Positions 42,281 to 51,125 of a DNA stretch of 64,000 nt are shown here, in pieces. Within the stretch, counting starts at the first letter, position 1. Each line of letters opens with the position of its first letter. The stretch comes from DASUAS01 sp963841415 (GTDB taxonomy: Bacteria; Actinomycetota; Acidimicrobiia; IMCC26256; DASPTH01). The notes under the pieces are model-generated. The model was not told where the DNA came from. It searched no databases and saw nothing but the letters and a program-made list of their open reading frames with translations. Made by a program: the position numbers and the translations under genes. The DNA is taken from positions 1,766,550 through 1,830,549 of the forward strand of contig CAWJCN010000001.1 in NCBI GenBank assembly GCA_963841415.1, given 5' to 3'.

Positions 42281-43440
42281 CAGCCACGCTCCGAGCTCAG
42301 GATGGTCACCGCGGCCACCGCGGTCGGTCCACCGATGTTCTGGGCGAGCGCGACGCGCGCGCCGTCGACCTGGTTCGTCGATTCGCCGCGCAACTGGTCG
42401 AAGAGCTCGACGCACTGCGCGACGCCCGTGGCGCCGGGCGGGTGGCCCTTCGCCTTCAATCCGCCGCTCGGGTTGACCGGCAGCCGCCCGCCCACCGTGG
42501 TCGCGCCCGACGCGACGAGCGCGGCCCCGCCGAAGCGGTCGCAGAACCCGAGATCTTCGTAGTCGATGAGCTCCACGCCGCTGAAGCAGTCGTGCACCTC
42601 GGCGACGTCGACGGCGTCGGGGCCGATGCCCGCCATCGCGTACGCCTGCTTCGCCGCCTTCACCGTCGGCGGGAACGTGGTCATGTCGGCCTTGTGCTGG
42701 TGCATCACCCGGTCGAGCCCGAGCCCGATGCCGCGCACCCACACCGGGCGATCGGTGTAGCGGTCGACGACCTCCTCGCCGACGAGCAGCAACGCGGCCG
42801 CGCCGTCGCTCTGCGGCGTGCAGTCGTAGAGCCCGAACGGCTCGACGACCATCGGCGCCGCCAGGACATCCTCGATCGTGATCTCGAAGCGGAGCTGCGC
42901 CTTGGGGTTGCTCACCCCGTGGTGGTGGTTCTTGACCGCGACCATGGCCATGTGCTCGCGCGTGGCCGGCGACTCGTGGAGGTAGCGGTTGACGTGCAGC
43001 GCGAAGTTCGCCGGTGCGACCACACCGATCGGGTAGTCCCAGGCGACGTCGCGGGTCAGGCCCATCCACTCCCAGAACGTGGAGCGCGACGACGACTCAC
43101 GCACCTTGTCGGCACCGACCACCAACGCGACGTCGACCAACCCGCTGGCGACGCCGAACACCGCGTTGCGCACCGCGTCGTTGCCGGTCGCGCACGCGTT
43201 CTCGACGCGGGTCACCGGGATGTCGAGGAGGCCGCAGGAGTCGGCGAGGATCCCGGACGGGAACCCGTCGGTGGTCGTGAGCTCGCCGAACCAGGCAGCA
43301 TCGATGTCGGCGCGGTCGAACCCCTTGTCGACACGCGCCACCGCCTCGCTGACCGCCATCGGGACGAGGTCCTTGATGCCGAGGTCGAAGTGCTCGGCGA
43401 AGGGCGTCATCCCAGCGCCGACGACGGCCACCCGCCTCAT
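42280..43440 (-). CDS. Thiolase / lipid-transfer-type acetyl-CoA acetyltransferase
   Basis: A 386-residue thiolase of the SCPx/lipid-transfer type. The nucleophilic cysteine is in VENACATGND near residue 90. VHDCFSGVELIDYEDLG is near 280 and the catalytic histidine block KAKGHPPGATG near 335. Unlike the Ltp2-like protein at 31939 it keeps the cysteine, so true thiolysis is likely. It is translationally coupled to the fused DUF35 protein upstream (ATGA) and to the hydratase downstream. Confidence 0.9.
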   Translation of the reverse strand: MRRVAVVGAGMTPFAEHFDLGIKDLVPMAVSEAVARVDKGFDRADIDAAWFGELTTTDGFPSGILADSCGLLDIPVTRVENACATGNDAVRNAVFGVASGLVDVALVVGADKVRESSSRSTFWEWMGLTRDVAWDYPIGVVAPANFALHVNRYLHESPATREHMAMVAVKNHHHGVSNPKAQLRFEITIEDVLAAPMVVEPFGLYDCTPQSDGAAALLLVGEEVVDRYTDRPVWVRGIGLGLDRVMHQHKADMTTFPPTVKAAKQAYAMAGIGPDAVDVAEVHDCFSGVELIDYEDLGFCDRFGGAALVASGATTVGGRLPVNPSGGLKAKGHPPGATGVAQCVELFDQLRGESTNQVDGARVALAQNIGGPTAVAAVTILSSERG

Positions 43441-44630
43441 CGGGTCACCCCCACCGCGGTCGGCGCGAACGCGTAGCCGTAGTCCGGAACCCCGGATCGC
43501 ACTGCGACGCGGCGGAGGACCATCGCTCCCCCATCGCCGATGCCGACCGCGCCCGCGGCCACGCCGGTCACTCGCGCGAGCAGACGCACGCCGGTGTCGC
43601 CGAGCTCGACGATCACGATGGTGTAGGGCGTCGCGAGGCCGGGGACGGGAGTGTGCACGGTGGTGGTCGTGTAGACGGTCGCGTCGCGCGGAAGGGCGAC
43701 GAGCTCGGCGTCGCCCTCGGCGCCGCAGCCCAGGCACCGGTGACGCGGCGGCAGGGCGAGCGTGGCGCAGTGCGGGCAACGACCGGCCTCGAGGCGCACC
43801 TTGGCGTCGAAGGCGCGGTCGTAGGCGGCGAGCGAGATCCTGATCTCGGGTCCGGGTGGCGAGCCCGTGGCCACCGGGACCCGCGCGGCGGGCTCGACCC
43901 GCTGCACGCGCGTCGAGCCGACGTCGAGCTCCGCCGCGGTCATCGTCGCCTGCTCGAAGGCGAGGACGAGTCCGACCGTGCGGCGTTCAGTGAGGTCGGC
44001 GAGCGCGAAGAGCGGCGCGCTCGCCCCGGTCGTGGGCACGCGCGGTGCACCGCCTTCGCAGAGCGCAGCCGCGTCGCGTGCGCCGAGGCCGACCGCGGCG
44101 ACGGCCTTGCCGGTGATGCCGGATTCGTCGAGCGCGACGCGGGTGCCGCGCTCCCGGAGCAGACGGGCGTCGTCGTACTCGTGCACCCGCCCCTCGCGGT
44201 CGCGGGTCCGCATCGGCAGGCTGCGCTGCGCCCGAGCGACCGGCGCCAGCGTCGCGCCGTCACGGTCGCGCACCACCGCCGCCGCGGCACCCGCGCCCAC
44301 ACCGGTGCCTGCGTCGGCGCCGATGACGAGGGTGCCCGACTCCGCGGCCAGCAGCGCATCGAGGGTTGCCGGCGCACCGCCCACCTGCTCGACCACTTCG
44401 GTGCCGGCACGCAGGCCGAGTCCGGCGACGAGCGCGGCGCCGTTGCCGCCCTCGAGCAGGGGCAAGTCGCGGGTGACGAGCACCACCCGGTGCACGTCGA
44501 CGTCGCCGCCGCCCAGCGCGGCGCGGCCGGCGTCGACCGCGATGGTGAGCGCGTCCTCGTCGAGACCGACGGTCCGAACCTCCCGCGTTCCCCAGGGCGG
44601 GAGGTAGGTCCCGAGCGCCACGACGCTCAT
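43437..44630 (-). CDS. HMG-CoA-synthase-like domain fused to DUF35 zinc-ribbon/OB domain
   Basis: A 397-residue fusion. Residues ~1-250 resemble a ketoacyl/HMG-CoA synthase fold (VVALGTYLPPWG start, LVIGADAGTGVG, AAAVVRDRDGA), but the active-site cysteine expected near residue 110 is not seen. Residues ~270-397 are a DUF35 domain with zinc ligands C-x2-C in RCPHCATL and C-x2-C in HRCLGCGAE. It is coupled to the AMP ligase upstream and the thiolase downstream. It probably supports the thiolase as an acyl-CoA carrier/structural partner rather than as an independent synthase. Confidence 0.8.
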   Translation of the reverse strand: MSVVALGTYLPPWGTREVRTVGLDEDALTIAVDAGRAALGGGDVDVHRVVLVTRDLPLLEGGNGAALVAGLGLRAGTEVVEQVGGAPATLDALLAAESGTLVIGADAGTGVGAGAAAAVVRDRDGATLAPVARAQRSLPMRTRDREGRVHEYDDARLLRERGTRVALDESGITGKAVAAVGLGARDAAALCEGGAPRVPTTGASAPLFALADLTERRTVGLVLAFEQATMTAAELDVGSTRVQRVEPAARVPVATGSPPGPEIRISLAAYDRAFDAKVRLEAGRCPHCATLALPPRHRCLGCGAEGDAELVALPRDATVYTTTTVHTPVPGLATPYTIVIVELGDTGVRLLARVTGVAAGAVGIGDGGAMVLRRVAVRSGVPDYGYAFAPTAVGVTR

Positions 44631-46183
44631 CGGGCCGCGCTCGCCGACGTGTCCGCGACCTTGAGCTCGCGGCGCAGCACCTTCCCCGACGCGGTGCGCG
44701 GGATCACGTCGACGAAGACGAACTCCTCCACGTGCTTGTAGCCCGCGAGCTGGTCGGCCACGTAGGCGCGCAGTTCGTCGTCGGTCGCGGCGTCCTCCGC
44801 GACGAGCACCACCGCCGCCTTCGGCGCCTCGCCCTTCGTCGGGTGCGGGACGCCGTAGACGCCGCAGTCGGCGACGGCCGGATGCGCGTGCAGCGTCGCC
44901 TCGATCTCGGCCGGCGACACCGAGAACCCTGAGACCTTGATCATCTCCTTGGCCCGGTCGGTGATGTGGATCCACCCTTCCGGCTCCACCCAGCCGACGT
45001 CGCCGGTGCGGACGAACCCGTCGAGGAACACACCCTCGTCGGCTTCCGCCGGGAGGTAGCCGGCCATCATGTGCGGGCCGCGGACGACGATCTCACCCTC
45101 GGCGCCCGGCGCGACGTCCTCGTGCGTCTCCAGGTCGACGATGCGGACCTCCAGGTCGGAGACGGGCAGTCCCGGCGTGTCGAGGCGGCACCGATCCGGG
45201 TAGTCGACCGGGTTGCAGTGCAGGCCGGGAACCTCGGTGGCGCCATATGCGCCGAGCCACCGGATGCCCGTCCGCTCGGTGACGCGGCGGGCGACGTCCT
45301 CGGTGATCGGCGTGGCCGCCCACATCATGTAGCGGAGGGACGACAAGTCGTAGCGCTCGAGATCGGGGTGGTTGGCCATCGCCACCGCGATCGGCGCCGC
45401 GCCGAACGCGAGGGTCACGCGCTCGTCGGCGATGTGTCGCAGCATGCCGTCGAGGTCGAAGCGCGGGATGAGCGTCAACGTCGCCGCCGACGTCCATGTG
45501 CAGCCGGTGATCGCGATGCCGTAGATGTGGAACAGGGGCAGGAAGAACTGCAGATGGTCGTCGTGACGTACCGCGCACGCCGAGTTCCAGTTGATGATCG
45601 CGGCGACGAGCGAGCGGTGCGTGTGCCGCACCGCTTTCGGCAGACCGGTGGTCCCCGAGCTGAACGGGTACGCGAAGTCCGCGTCGAGCGCGGTGTCCGG
45701 CAACGCGGCCGGTCGCTGGCCGGGCGTGCCGTAGACGAGGTCCCAGAACGGAATCCACCCCGGAGGCGTCTCGGCGTCGACGCAGATGCGCGTCGCGGGC
45801 GCGCCGGCTTGCTCGAGCACGTCGATGATCGCGGCGTCGCCGATCACGACATCGGGCTGCGTCAACGCGAACGCGTGCTCGAACTCCGACACCTTCCAGC
45901 TCGGGTTCGGAAGCACGACCGCGCCGCCGGCCAGGCTCACCGCGTGCTGGGCGATGATCCACTCGGGGCGGTTCGTGACCGCGAGCGCGACCCTCGTGCC
46001 GGGCTGGAACCCGCGCGCGACGAGCGCGTTCGCGAGTGAGCTGCCGGTGCTGTCGAGCTCGCGGTACGTGTAGGTGTCGTCGGCGAAGCGCAGCGCGACG
46101 CGCTCCGGATGCCGGTCGGCCGCGTCCTGCAGGAAGTGGTGCACCGGGCGTTCCGGGTAGTGCAACGGCGGGCGACGGAACAT
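44627..46183 (-). CDS. AMP-dependent acyl-CoA synthetase/ligase
   Basis: A 518-residue ANL-superfamily ligase. The P-loop is in YPFSSGTTGLPKAV near residue 175, the adenylate motif in GAYGATEVPGL near 295, and FVRTGDVGWVEPEGW and the A10-like lysine in PRTASGKVLRREL near 505. It activates a carboxylic acid to its acyl-CoA, the entry step to the rest of the operon. Start ATG 46183 is 20 bp downstream of the type B operator at 46204. Substrate not deducible. Confidence 0.9.
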   Translation of the reverse strand: MFRRPPLHYPERPVHHFLQDAADRHPERVALRFADDTYTYRELDSTGSSLANALVARGFQPGTRVALAVTNRPEWIIAQHAVSLAGGAVVLPNPSWKVSEFEHAFALTQPDVVIGDAAIIDVLEQAGAPATRICVDAETPPGWIPFWDLVYGTPGQRPAALPDTALDADFAYPFSSGTTGLPKAVRHTHRSLVAAIINWNSACAVRHDDHLQFFLPLFHIYGIAITGCTWTSAATLTLIPRFDLDGMLRHIADERVTLAFGAAPIAVAMANHPDLERYDLSSLRYMMWAATPITEDVARRVTERTGIRWLGAYGATEVPGLHCNPVDYPDRCRLDTPGLPVSDLEVRIVDLETHEDVAPGAEGEIVVRGPHMMAGYLPAEADEGVFLDGFVRTGDVGWVEPEGWIHITDRAKEMIKVSGFSVSPAEIEATLHAHPAVADCGVYGVPHPTKGEAPKAAVVLVAEDAATDDELRAYVADQLAGYKHVEEFVFVDVIPRTASGKVLRRELKVADTSASAAR

Positions 46184-46203
46184 GCGCGCTTCCCCTCAGA
46201 GAA

Positions 46204-46223
46204 ACTTGACTGTAGTGTCAAGT
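46204..46223 (-). promoter_or_regulatory. Operator type B upstream of the acyl-CoA ligase operon
   Basis: The arms ACTTGAC and GTCAAGT are perfectly inverted around TGTAGT, and the symmetry extends by one base each side (8-6-8). It overlaps the stop of the small acyl-CoA dehydrogenase gene. On the minus strand it includes TTGACA (46221-46216) as -35; the -10 region is weak (TGAGGG). Confidence 0.75.
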
Positions 46224-47314
46224 TAGGCGGGCGGGCCTTTCGGAGCAAGTGACCCCAGCACGTCGCTGCCGCCGGTGATCAGGGGGTAGAGCTCGTCGGC
46301 GCCCGCCGCGAGGGTCATCGACCCGATCCGCGCGCTCAGCGACCGCTCGGTGCCGTACTCGGCCCGCCACGACCAGAGACGACGGGTCAGATGGTGGAGC
46401 GGGTACTCGCGCGTCATGCCCATCGCTCCGTGCGCCTGGTGTGCGTGGCGAGTCGCGTCGGTGGCGGCTCGGTCGGCGAGGAGCTTGGCCGCGGCCACCT
46501 CGAACGACGCCGGTCCCCGCGTCGACGCGTCCACCGCGGCGGCGACCGCGAGCTTGACCAGCTCGCACTCCTGCGCGGCGTGGACGAGGTGAGCCTGGAC
46601 GGCCTGGAACTGCGCGACCGCGCGGCCGAACTGCCGGCGCGCCGCCGTGTACGCGAGCGTGATCTCCACGAGGCCTTCGAGCGCGCCGCTCATCGCCGCG
46701 GTGCGGGCGAACGCGCCGCGGTCGCGCAGCACGTGAGCGTCGACACCCGACGCCACCGGCGCCATCGCGCGCGGGACGATGCCGTCGAAGATGAGCGTGT
46801 CGCGGGGTTCGCCGGCGAGGTTCACGGCCGGTTCGATCTTCACGTCGGTGGGGTCGACCAGCGCCACGGTCGCACCGTCGAAGTCGTCGATCAGCGCGAC
46901 GATGCCGTCGACCGAACGCGCCCAGGGGACGCGAGCGACGCGGCCGTGGATCCGGCCCGCGTCGAGCGACATCGTGTCGGCCGCGTTGCCGGGCACGACG
47001 GTGACCGGTCCGTCGGGCAGGTCGATGCCGGCGCCGGCGAGGAGCCAGCCACCGAGGAAGCCGGTCTCCGCCAACGGGAGCGGAACCGCGTGGCGCCCGC
47101 CGAGGCGCAGGATCTCGATCGCGTCGGCCACCGTGCCGCCGGACCCGCCCGCGCTCTCGGGCACCGAGACCCATGGCAGCCCGGTGTCGGCGACCGCGGC
47201 CCACATCTCGGGCGCCCACCCGTCCGCCTCCGCCTGCTCGATCGCGGCGAACGTGGCGTGATCGGCGAAGACGCGCGAAGCCGTCTCCGACAGCAGCGGA
47301 TCCACTCCGCTCAC
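46223..47314 (-). CDS. Acyl-CoA dehydrogenase-like subunit (small, degenerate FAD region)
   Basis: A 363-residue acyl-CoA dehydrogenase-family protein without the usual (S/T)EP-x-AGSD FAD/substrate block in its middle; instead it has a hydrophobic stretch LLAGAGIDLPDGPVTVVPG. The C-terminal ARRQFGRAVAQFQAVQAHL block, used for FAD binding and dimer contacts, is intact. Such proteins form heteromers with a full-length partner, as ChsE1/ChsE2-type enzymes of steroid degradation do. The full-length protein at 47400 is the likely partner. Start GTG 47314, after a hairpin repeat. Confidence 0.85.
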   Translation of the reverse strand: MSGVDPLLSETASRVFADHATFAAIEQAEADGWAPEMWAAVADTGLPWVSVPESAGGSGGTVADAIEILRLGGRHAVPLPLAETGFLGGWLLAGAGIDLPDGPVTVVPGNAADTMSLDAGRIHGRVARVPWARSVDGIVALIDDFDGATVALVDPTDVKIEPAVNLAGEPRDTLIFDGIVPRAMAPVASGVDAHVLRDRGAFARTAAMSGALEGLVEITLAYTAARRQFGRAVAQFQAVQAHLVHAAQECELVKLAVAAAVDASTRGPASFEVAAAKLLADRAATDATRHAHQAHGAMGMTREYPLHHLTRRLWSWRAEYGTERSLSARIGSMTLAAGADELYPLITGGSDVLGSLAPKGPPA

Positions 47315-47329
47315 GCTGTCCCGCTCTCG

Positions 47330-47402
47330 TCGCTGCGCTCCGGGGCGCTCGGCCCCCGCTGCGTTGCTCGCCGGGACACCCGGCTCGCGGTCACTCCGCT
47401 CA
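47330..47402 (-). repeat. REP-like hairpin element between two acyl-CoA dehydrogenase genes
   Basis: The hairpin GCCGGG-ACA-CCCGGC (47370-47384) is flanked by CTCGC/GCGAG-like arms as at 22501-22546 and 348-468. On the coding strand the upstream gene's stop codon (47402-47400) lies in the conserved CGTGAGCG of the element, and a second GTGAGCGGAGTG copy supplies the start of the next gene. Confidence 0.7.
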
Positions 47403-48536
47403 CGCCTGCAGCCCCTTCGCCGCGACGGAGCGCAGGATCTCGATCGTGCCGCCTCGAATGGTGAACGCGGGCGCGGTGAGGACGGCGGTGGCGAGCAGGC
47501 GCTCCGCGAGCGACGCCGCTCCGACCACCGGCTCGACGTCGACGAAGCGGAGCAACGCCTCGAGGAGGTCCTGCTCGAAGCGGGTCCCCATCTCCTTCAC
47601 CAGCGCGGCTTCCACCGCCGGTTCGTTGCCGCGGTCGATCTCGCGCGCGACCGACAGCGAAAGCTGTCGCAAGCCCCAGAAGCGCGCGGCCGCGGCACCG
47701 ACGAGCTCGACGAACGCCGGATCGCCTGACCACTCCACGTGCTCCCGCACGTGCTGTTCGAGGACCAGGTACGTCGACAGCCAGCGATCGGGTCCGCCGC
47801 GCTCGAACGCCAGCTCCTGACCGATCTGTCGCCAGCCGTTCCCTTCGCGGCCGACGAGATCGGTGTGCGGCACGAACACGTCGCGGAGCACGACCTCGTT
47901 GAAGTCGCTCGTCCCGTCGAGGAACGGGATCGGATGCACCTCCACACCCGGCGCGCGCATGTCGACGAGGACCTGGCTCAGCCCGTCGTGTCGGTCCGCA
48001 CCCTCGCTCGTGCGCACCAGGGCGATCATCCAGTCGTGCTCGTGTGCGCCGGTCGTCCACACCTTGGTGCCGTTCACGATCCACCCGCCCTCGGTGGGCA
48101 CGGCGCGCGTCACGACCGACGCCAGATCGCTGCCCGAGTCGGGTTCGCTCATCCCGATGCAGAACGACAGCTCGCCCCGGCAGATGGCAGGGAGGAAGCG
48201 GTCCTTCTGCTCCGGGGTCCCCACCTTGGCGAGCAACGGTCCGCTCTGGCGATCGGCGACCCAGTGGTGACCGACCGGGGCGCCCCACCGCAGCAGCTCC
48301 TCGGCGACGATGAACCGATCGACCGCGGGCCGGTCGCCGCCGCCGTACTCGCGCGGCAGCGACATCCCGACCCATCCCCGCGCCGCGAGCAGCTTCGAGA
48401 ACGCAGCGTCCTTGCGTCCGGCCATCCCGAGTCCGGGTTCGAACGATCCACGCGGCAAGGTCTCGGCGAGAAACGTGCGCACCTCTTGCTGGAGCGCGTG
48501 CTCACGGTCGTCGAACGTAGAGAACCCGAATCGCAT
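47400..48536 (-). CDS. Acyl-CoA dehydrogenase (large subunit type)
   Basis: A 378-residue full-length acyl-CoA dehydrogenase. FAD/substrate block FCIGMSEPDSGSDLASV near residue 125 and WIVNGTKVWTTGAHEHDWM near 150. The C-terminal helix bundle ends with RGGTIEILRSV. It is coupled in order with small-type proteins on both sides (46223 and 48548). The likely heterodimer partner is at 46223. ATG 48536 is 11 bp after the stop of the gene at 48548. Confidence 0.9.
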   Translation of the reverse strand: MRFGFSTFDDREHALQQEVRTFLAETLPRGSFEPGLGMAGRKDAAFSKLLAARGWVGMSLPREYGGGDRPAVDRFIVAEELLRWGAPVGHHWVADRQSGPLLAKVGTPEQKDRFLPAICRGELSFCIGMSEPDSGSDLASVVTRAVPTEGGWIVNGTKVWTTGAHEHDWMIALVRTSEGADRHDGLSQVLVDMRAPGVEVHPIPFLDGTSDFNEVVLRDVFVPHTDLVGREGNGWRQIGQELAFERGGPDRWLSTYLVLEQHVREHVEWSGDPAFVELVGAAAARFWGLRQLSLSVAREIDRGNEPAVEAALVKEMGTRFEQDLLEALLRFVDVEPVVGAASLAERLLATAVLTAPAFTIRGGTIEILRSVAAKGLQA

Positions 48537-48547
48537 CGGCACCGGGC

Positions 48548-49507
48548 TCAGACCGTACCCGGGCGCGGGACACTGCCTCGCGCCAGCAGCACGCGGCCGA
48601 GCGCCGTGCGCGTCTCTCGTTCCGTGCCGTAGAGCCGGTCGAGCACTCGGATCCGGCGCACGAAGCGGTGCAGGTCGTGCTCGAGCGTGAACCCGATGGC
48701 GCCCAGCACCTGGAGGCAGTGCTCCGCCGCGAGCGCGCCCGCGCGTGCGGCCAGCGCGCCGGCGGCGAGCGTCATGACCTCGGGGTCGGCGTGCCAGCTC
48801 TCGGCCACGACCGAGCCGGCGGCCCGGCGCGCGACGTACACGTCGGCCAGGCGGTGCTTGACGGCTTGGAACGCGCCGATGGGCTGACCGAACTGGTGGC
48901 GCACCTGCGCGTACTCGACCGCGGTCGCGAGCATCGCGTCGACCGCGCCGAGCACCTCGTAGGCGAGCGCCCGCCGGCACGCCGGCCCCACGGCCGCGCC
49001 GGCCGCGTCGCGATGCACCGTGACGTCGGCGCGTGCGACGACGCCGTGGGCGTGCACCAGTCCGAGCGACGGATCGATGCCGTGCACCGGAGCGCGTTCG
49101 AGCGCCGTTGCCGGAACGGTCACCGCGTCGCTCCCGAGCACCATGGTCAGGGGCATTCCGCCGCGGTTCCCGAGCACGAGCGCGTCGACGACGAGCTCGT
49201 CGTCACGAACGGCCGCGGCGGCGTCACCGCGGCGGGGGTGCGCGAACGCGCCGGTCGCGTCTCCGGTGCGATCGAGCTGCAGCGCGTCGAACGCGACGTC
49301 GTCGAGCGCGGTGCTGGCGAGCAGGAGCTCCCCGTGCATCGTGAAGAGGAGCGGGACGACCGCGGCCGCGTCCTCACCGAGGAAGTCGCGCCACCCGACC
49401 TGCTCGAGCGCGGCGTCGACCGCGGCGCCGGCTGACGGCAGCAGGCCGCGCAGCGAACGCTCGAAGAGCTCGAGCGCCTCGTGGTCGATGGCGGTGGTCT
49501 CAACCAC
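48548..49507 (-). CDS. Acyl-CoA dehydrogenase-like subunit (small)
   Basis: A 319-residue acyl-CoA dehydrogenase-family protein, shorter than usual, with no SEP-x-GSD block. The C-terminal VRHQFGQPIGAFQAVKHRL and LQVLGAIGFTLEHDLHRF blocks are typical of the family. Its GTG at 49507 overlaps the stop of the large-type gene upstream. It should be the partner of the frameshifted dehydrogenase at 49500-50656. The pair repeats the large/small arrangement of 46223/47400. Confidence 0.85.
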   Translation of the reverse strand: MVETTAIDHEALELFERSLRGLLPSAGAAVDAALEQVGWRDFLGEDAAAVVPLLFTMHGELLLASTALDDVAFDALQLDRTGDATGAFAHPRRGDAAAAVRDDELVVDALVLGNRGGMPLTMVLGSDAVTVPATALERAPVHGIDPSLGLVHAHGVVARADVTVHRDAAGAAVGPACRRALAYEVLGAVDAMLATAVEYAQVRHQFGQPIGAFQAVKHRLADVYVARRAAGSVVAESWHADPEVMTLAAGALAARAGALAAEHCLQVLGAIGFTLEHDLHRFVRRIRVLDRLYGTERETRTALGRVLLARGSVPRPGTV

Positions 49508-50656
49508 GCGGCAATCCCAGCACCCGTTCGGCGAGGATCTGACGTTGGATCTCGTACGACCCTCCGTAGATCGGCGCCGATCGGCTGAACAAGTAGTCGT
49601 GCCGCCATTCACGTGCCTCGCGATCGTCGCCGAGCTCCAGGGCGCCGTCGAGCACGTCGCGCGCGAGGTCGAACACCGCGAGCTCCGCGCGCGAGGAGCA
49701 CCTTGTCGACCGAGACCTCGGGCCCAGGCATGCCACCCGCGGCCAGCTGCCGGATGGTCTCCCGCGCCGAGCACCGCATCGGTAGCACCGCGAGGAACGC
49801 GTCGGCGAGCGCGCGCGGCTCGAGCCCGCCATCACCGGGCTCGCTCGGCGCATGCTCGATGAGGCTGTCCAGCGTCGCGAGCAGCGCCGCCTGCCGCTGC
49901 CACGGGTACATGCCCCGCTCCCACTGGAGCAGGTACATCGCGAGCGCCCACCCGTCGCCCTCGCCGCCGATCAGGCGATCACCGTCCACCCGCGCGTGCT
50001 CGAACCGGACCTCGCCCAGCTCGTCGCGCTCCGACATCGTGCGGATGCCCGCGACCTCCACGCCGGGCGTGTCGTGATCGACGAGCAGCATCGACAACCC
50101 GCGGTGGCGGGATTCGGGCGTACCGGTGCGGAGGAGGACGACGCAGCGCTGCGAGACGGTTGCCTGCGACGTCCAGACCTTGTGCCCGTCGACGATCCAC
50201 CTGTCGCCGTCGCGCACCGCCTTCGTGCGCAACGAGGCCAGATCGCTCCCCGCGTCAGGCTCCGAAAACCCCTGGCACCAGCGCTCGACACCGCGCAGCA
50301 GATCGCTCAGGTGCCGTTGCGCCAGGTGCGGCGCGTACACGCTCAGCATCGGGACCAGCGTCTCGACGGTGAGGTACGACTCGGGGATCGGCACTCGCCG
50401 TCGGCCGAGCTCGTCGTACACGACCGCGCGATGGCGCGCGTCCCCGCCCAGGCCGCCGAGCTCCTCGGGCCAGCCGTGGCGCACCCATCCCTCGGCGAAC
50501 AGCGCCTCCTGCAGCTCCTGCTGCACGGCGACGATGTCGGCGAGGTCGAGCGAGAACACGTCGCGCTCGGCGCGCCAGGAGCGCGACATGATCGTCGAGC
50601 CAGTCGGCCAGCGCGCGCCGGAACGCGTCCAGGTCGAGGAGCACTTCCTCGGTCAT
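49500..50656 (-). pseudogene. Acyl-CoA dehydrogenase (large subunit type), apparently two frameshifts
   Basis: The middle part (about 49700-50589) codes for VFSLDLADIVAVQQELQEAL through WCQGFSEPDAGSDLASL to PEVSVDKVLLAR. The start (MTEEVLLDLDAFRRALADWL, ATG 50656) and the C-terminal end (AELAVFDLARDVLDGALELG ... GGSYEIQRQILAERVLGLP) lie in other frames. The second break, near 49685-49694, is explained by loss of CG from a CGCGCGCG run; the first, near 50586-50598, is less clear. Intact, it would be ~385 residues and pair with the small subunit at 48548. All blocks are conserved, so decay is not obvious. Confidence 0.75.
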
Positions 50657-50673
50657 CACGCCAGTGTCGCTTG

Positions 50674-50693
50674 ACTTGACAGCATCGTCAACT
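50674..50693. promoter_or_regulatory. Operator type B, ACAD/thioesterase divergent gap
   Basis: ACTTGAC-AGCATC-GTCAACT has one mismatch in the right arm. It lies 18 bp upstream of the dehydrogenase ATG on the minus strand and 9 bp upstream of the thioesterase GTG on the plus strand, so one site could control both divergent units. Confidence 0.65.
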
Positions 50694-50702
50694 TCGGGAA
50701 GC

Positions 50703-51125
50703 GTGGCACGAGTGCCGTCCCTCCGACACGTGGACACCTGCTTCGGCTGCAGCGCGACCAGCCCCACCGCGCTCGGCATCCGGATCACCTCGTCGGCCGA
50801 CGGTGCCGAGGGACGGGTGCGCTTCGACGACGGCAGCGAGGGCGCACCCGGGCTGGTGCACGGCGGGCTGCTCGCGACGCTCGCCGACGAGGTGATGGGG
50901 TACGTGCAGCACGGCGGCAACGCGGTGCGGCTGACCACCGAGCTCACCATCCGGTACCGGCGCCCGACGCCGCTGGGCACGGAGCTCGTCTGCCGCGCCC
51001 GCTCGACCAGCTCGACCGATCGCCGCTTCCACGTCCACGCCGAGATCAGCCGCGCCGACGACGGAACGGTCGTCGCCGATGCCGACGCGACCTACGTCGT
51101 CATCGCCCGGAAGGAGCACCCGTGA
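50703..51125 (+). CDS. Hotdog-fold thioesterase (PaaI-like)
   Basis: A 140-residue hotdog thioesterase. GAPGLVHGGLLATLADEVMG near residue 50 is the conserved catalytic hotdog helix, with the typical HGG and D/E. The N-terminus has CFGC (two cysteines). It would hydrolyse acyl-CoA, freeing CoA. GTG 50703 is preferred because it lies just downstream of the operator at 50674. It is coupled to the ferredoxin (GTGA). Confidence 0.85.
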   Translation: MARVPSLRHVDTCFGCSATSPTALGIRITSSADGAEGRVRFDDGSEGAPGLVHGGLLATLADEVMGYVQHGGNAVRLTTELTIRYRRPTPLGTELVCRARSTSSTDRRFHVHAEISRADDGTVVADADATYVVIARKEHP

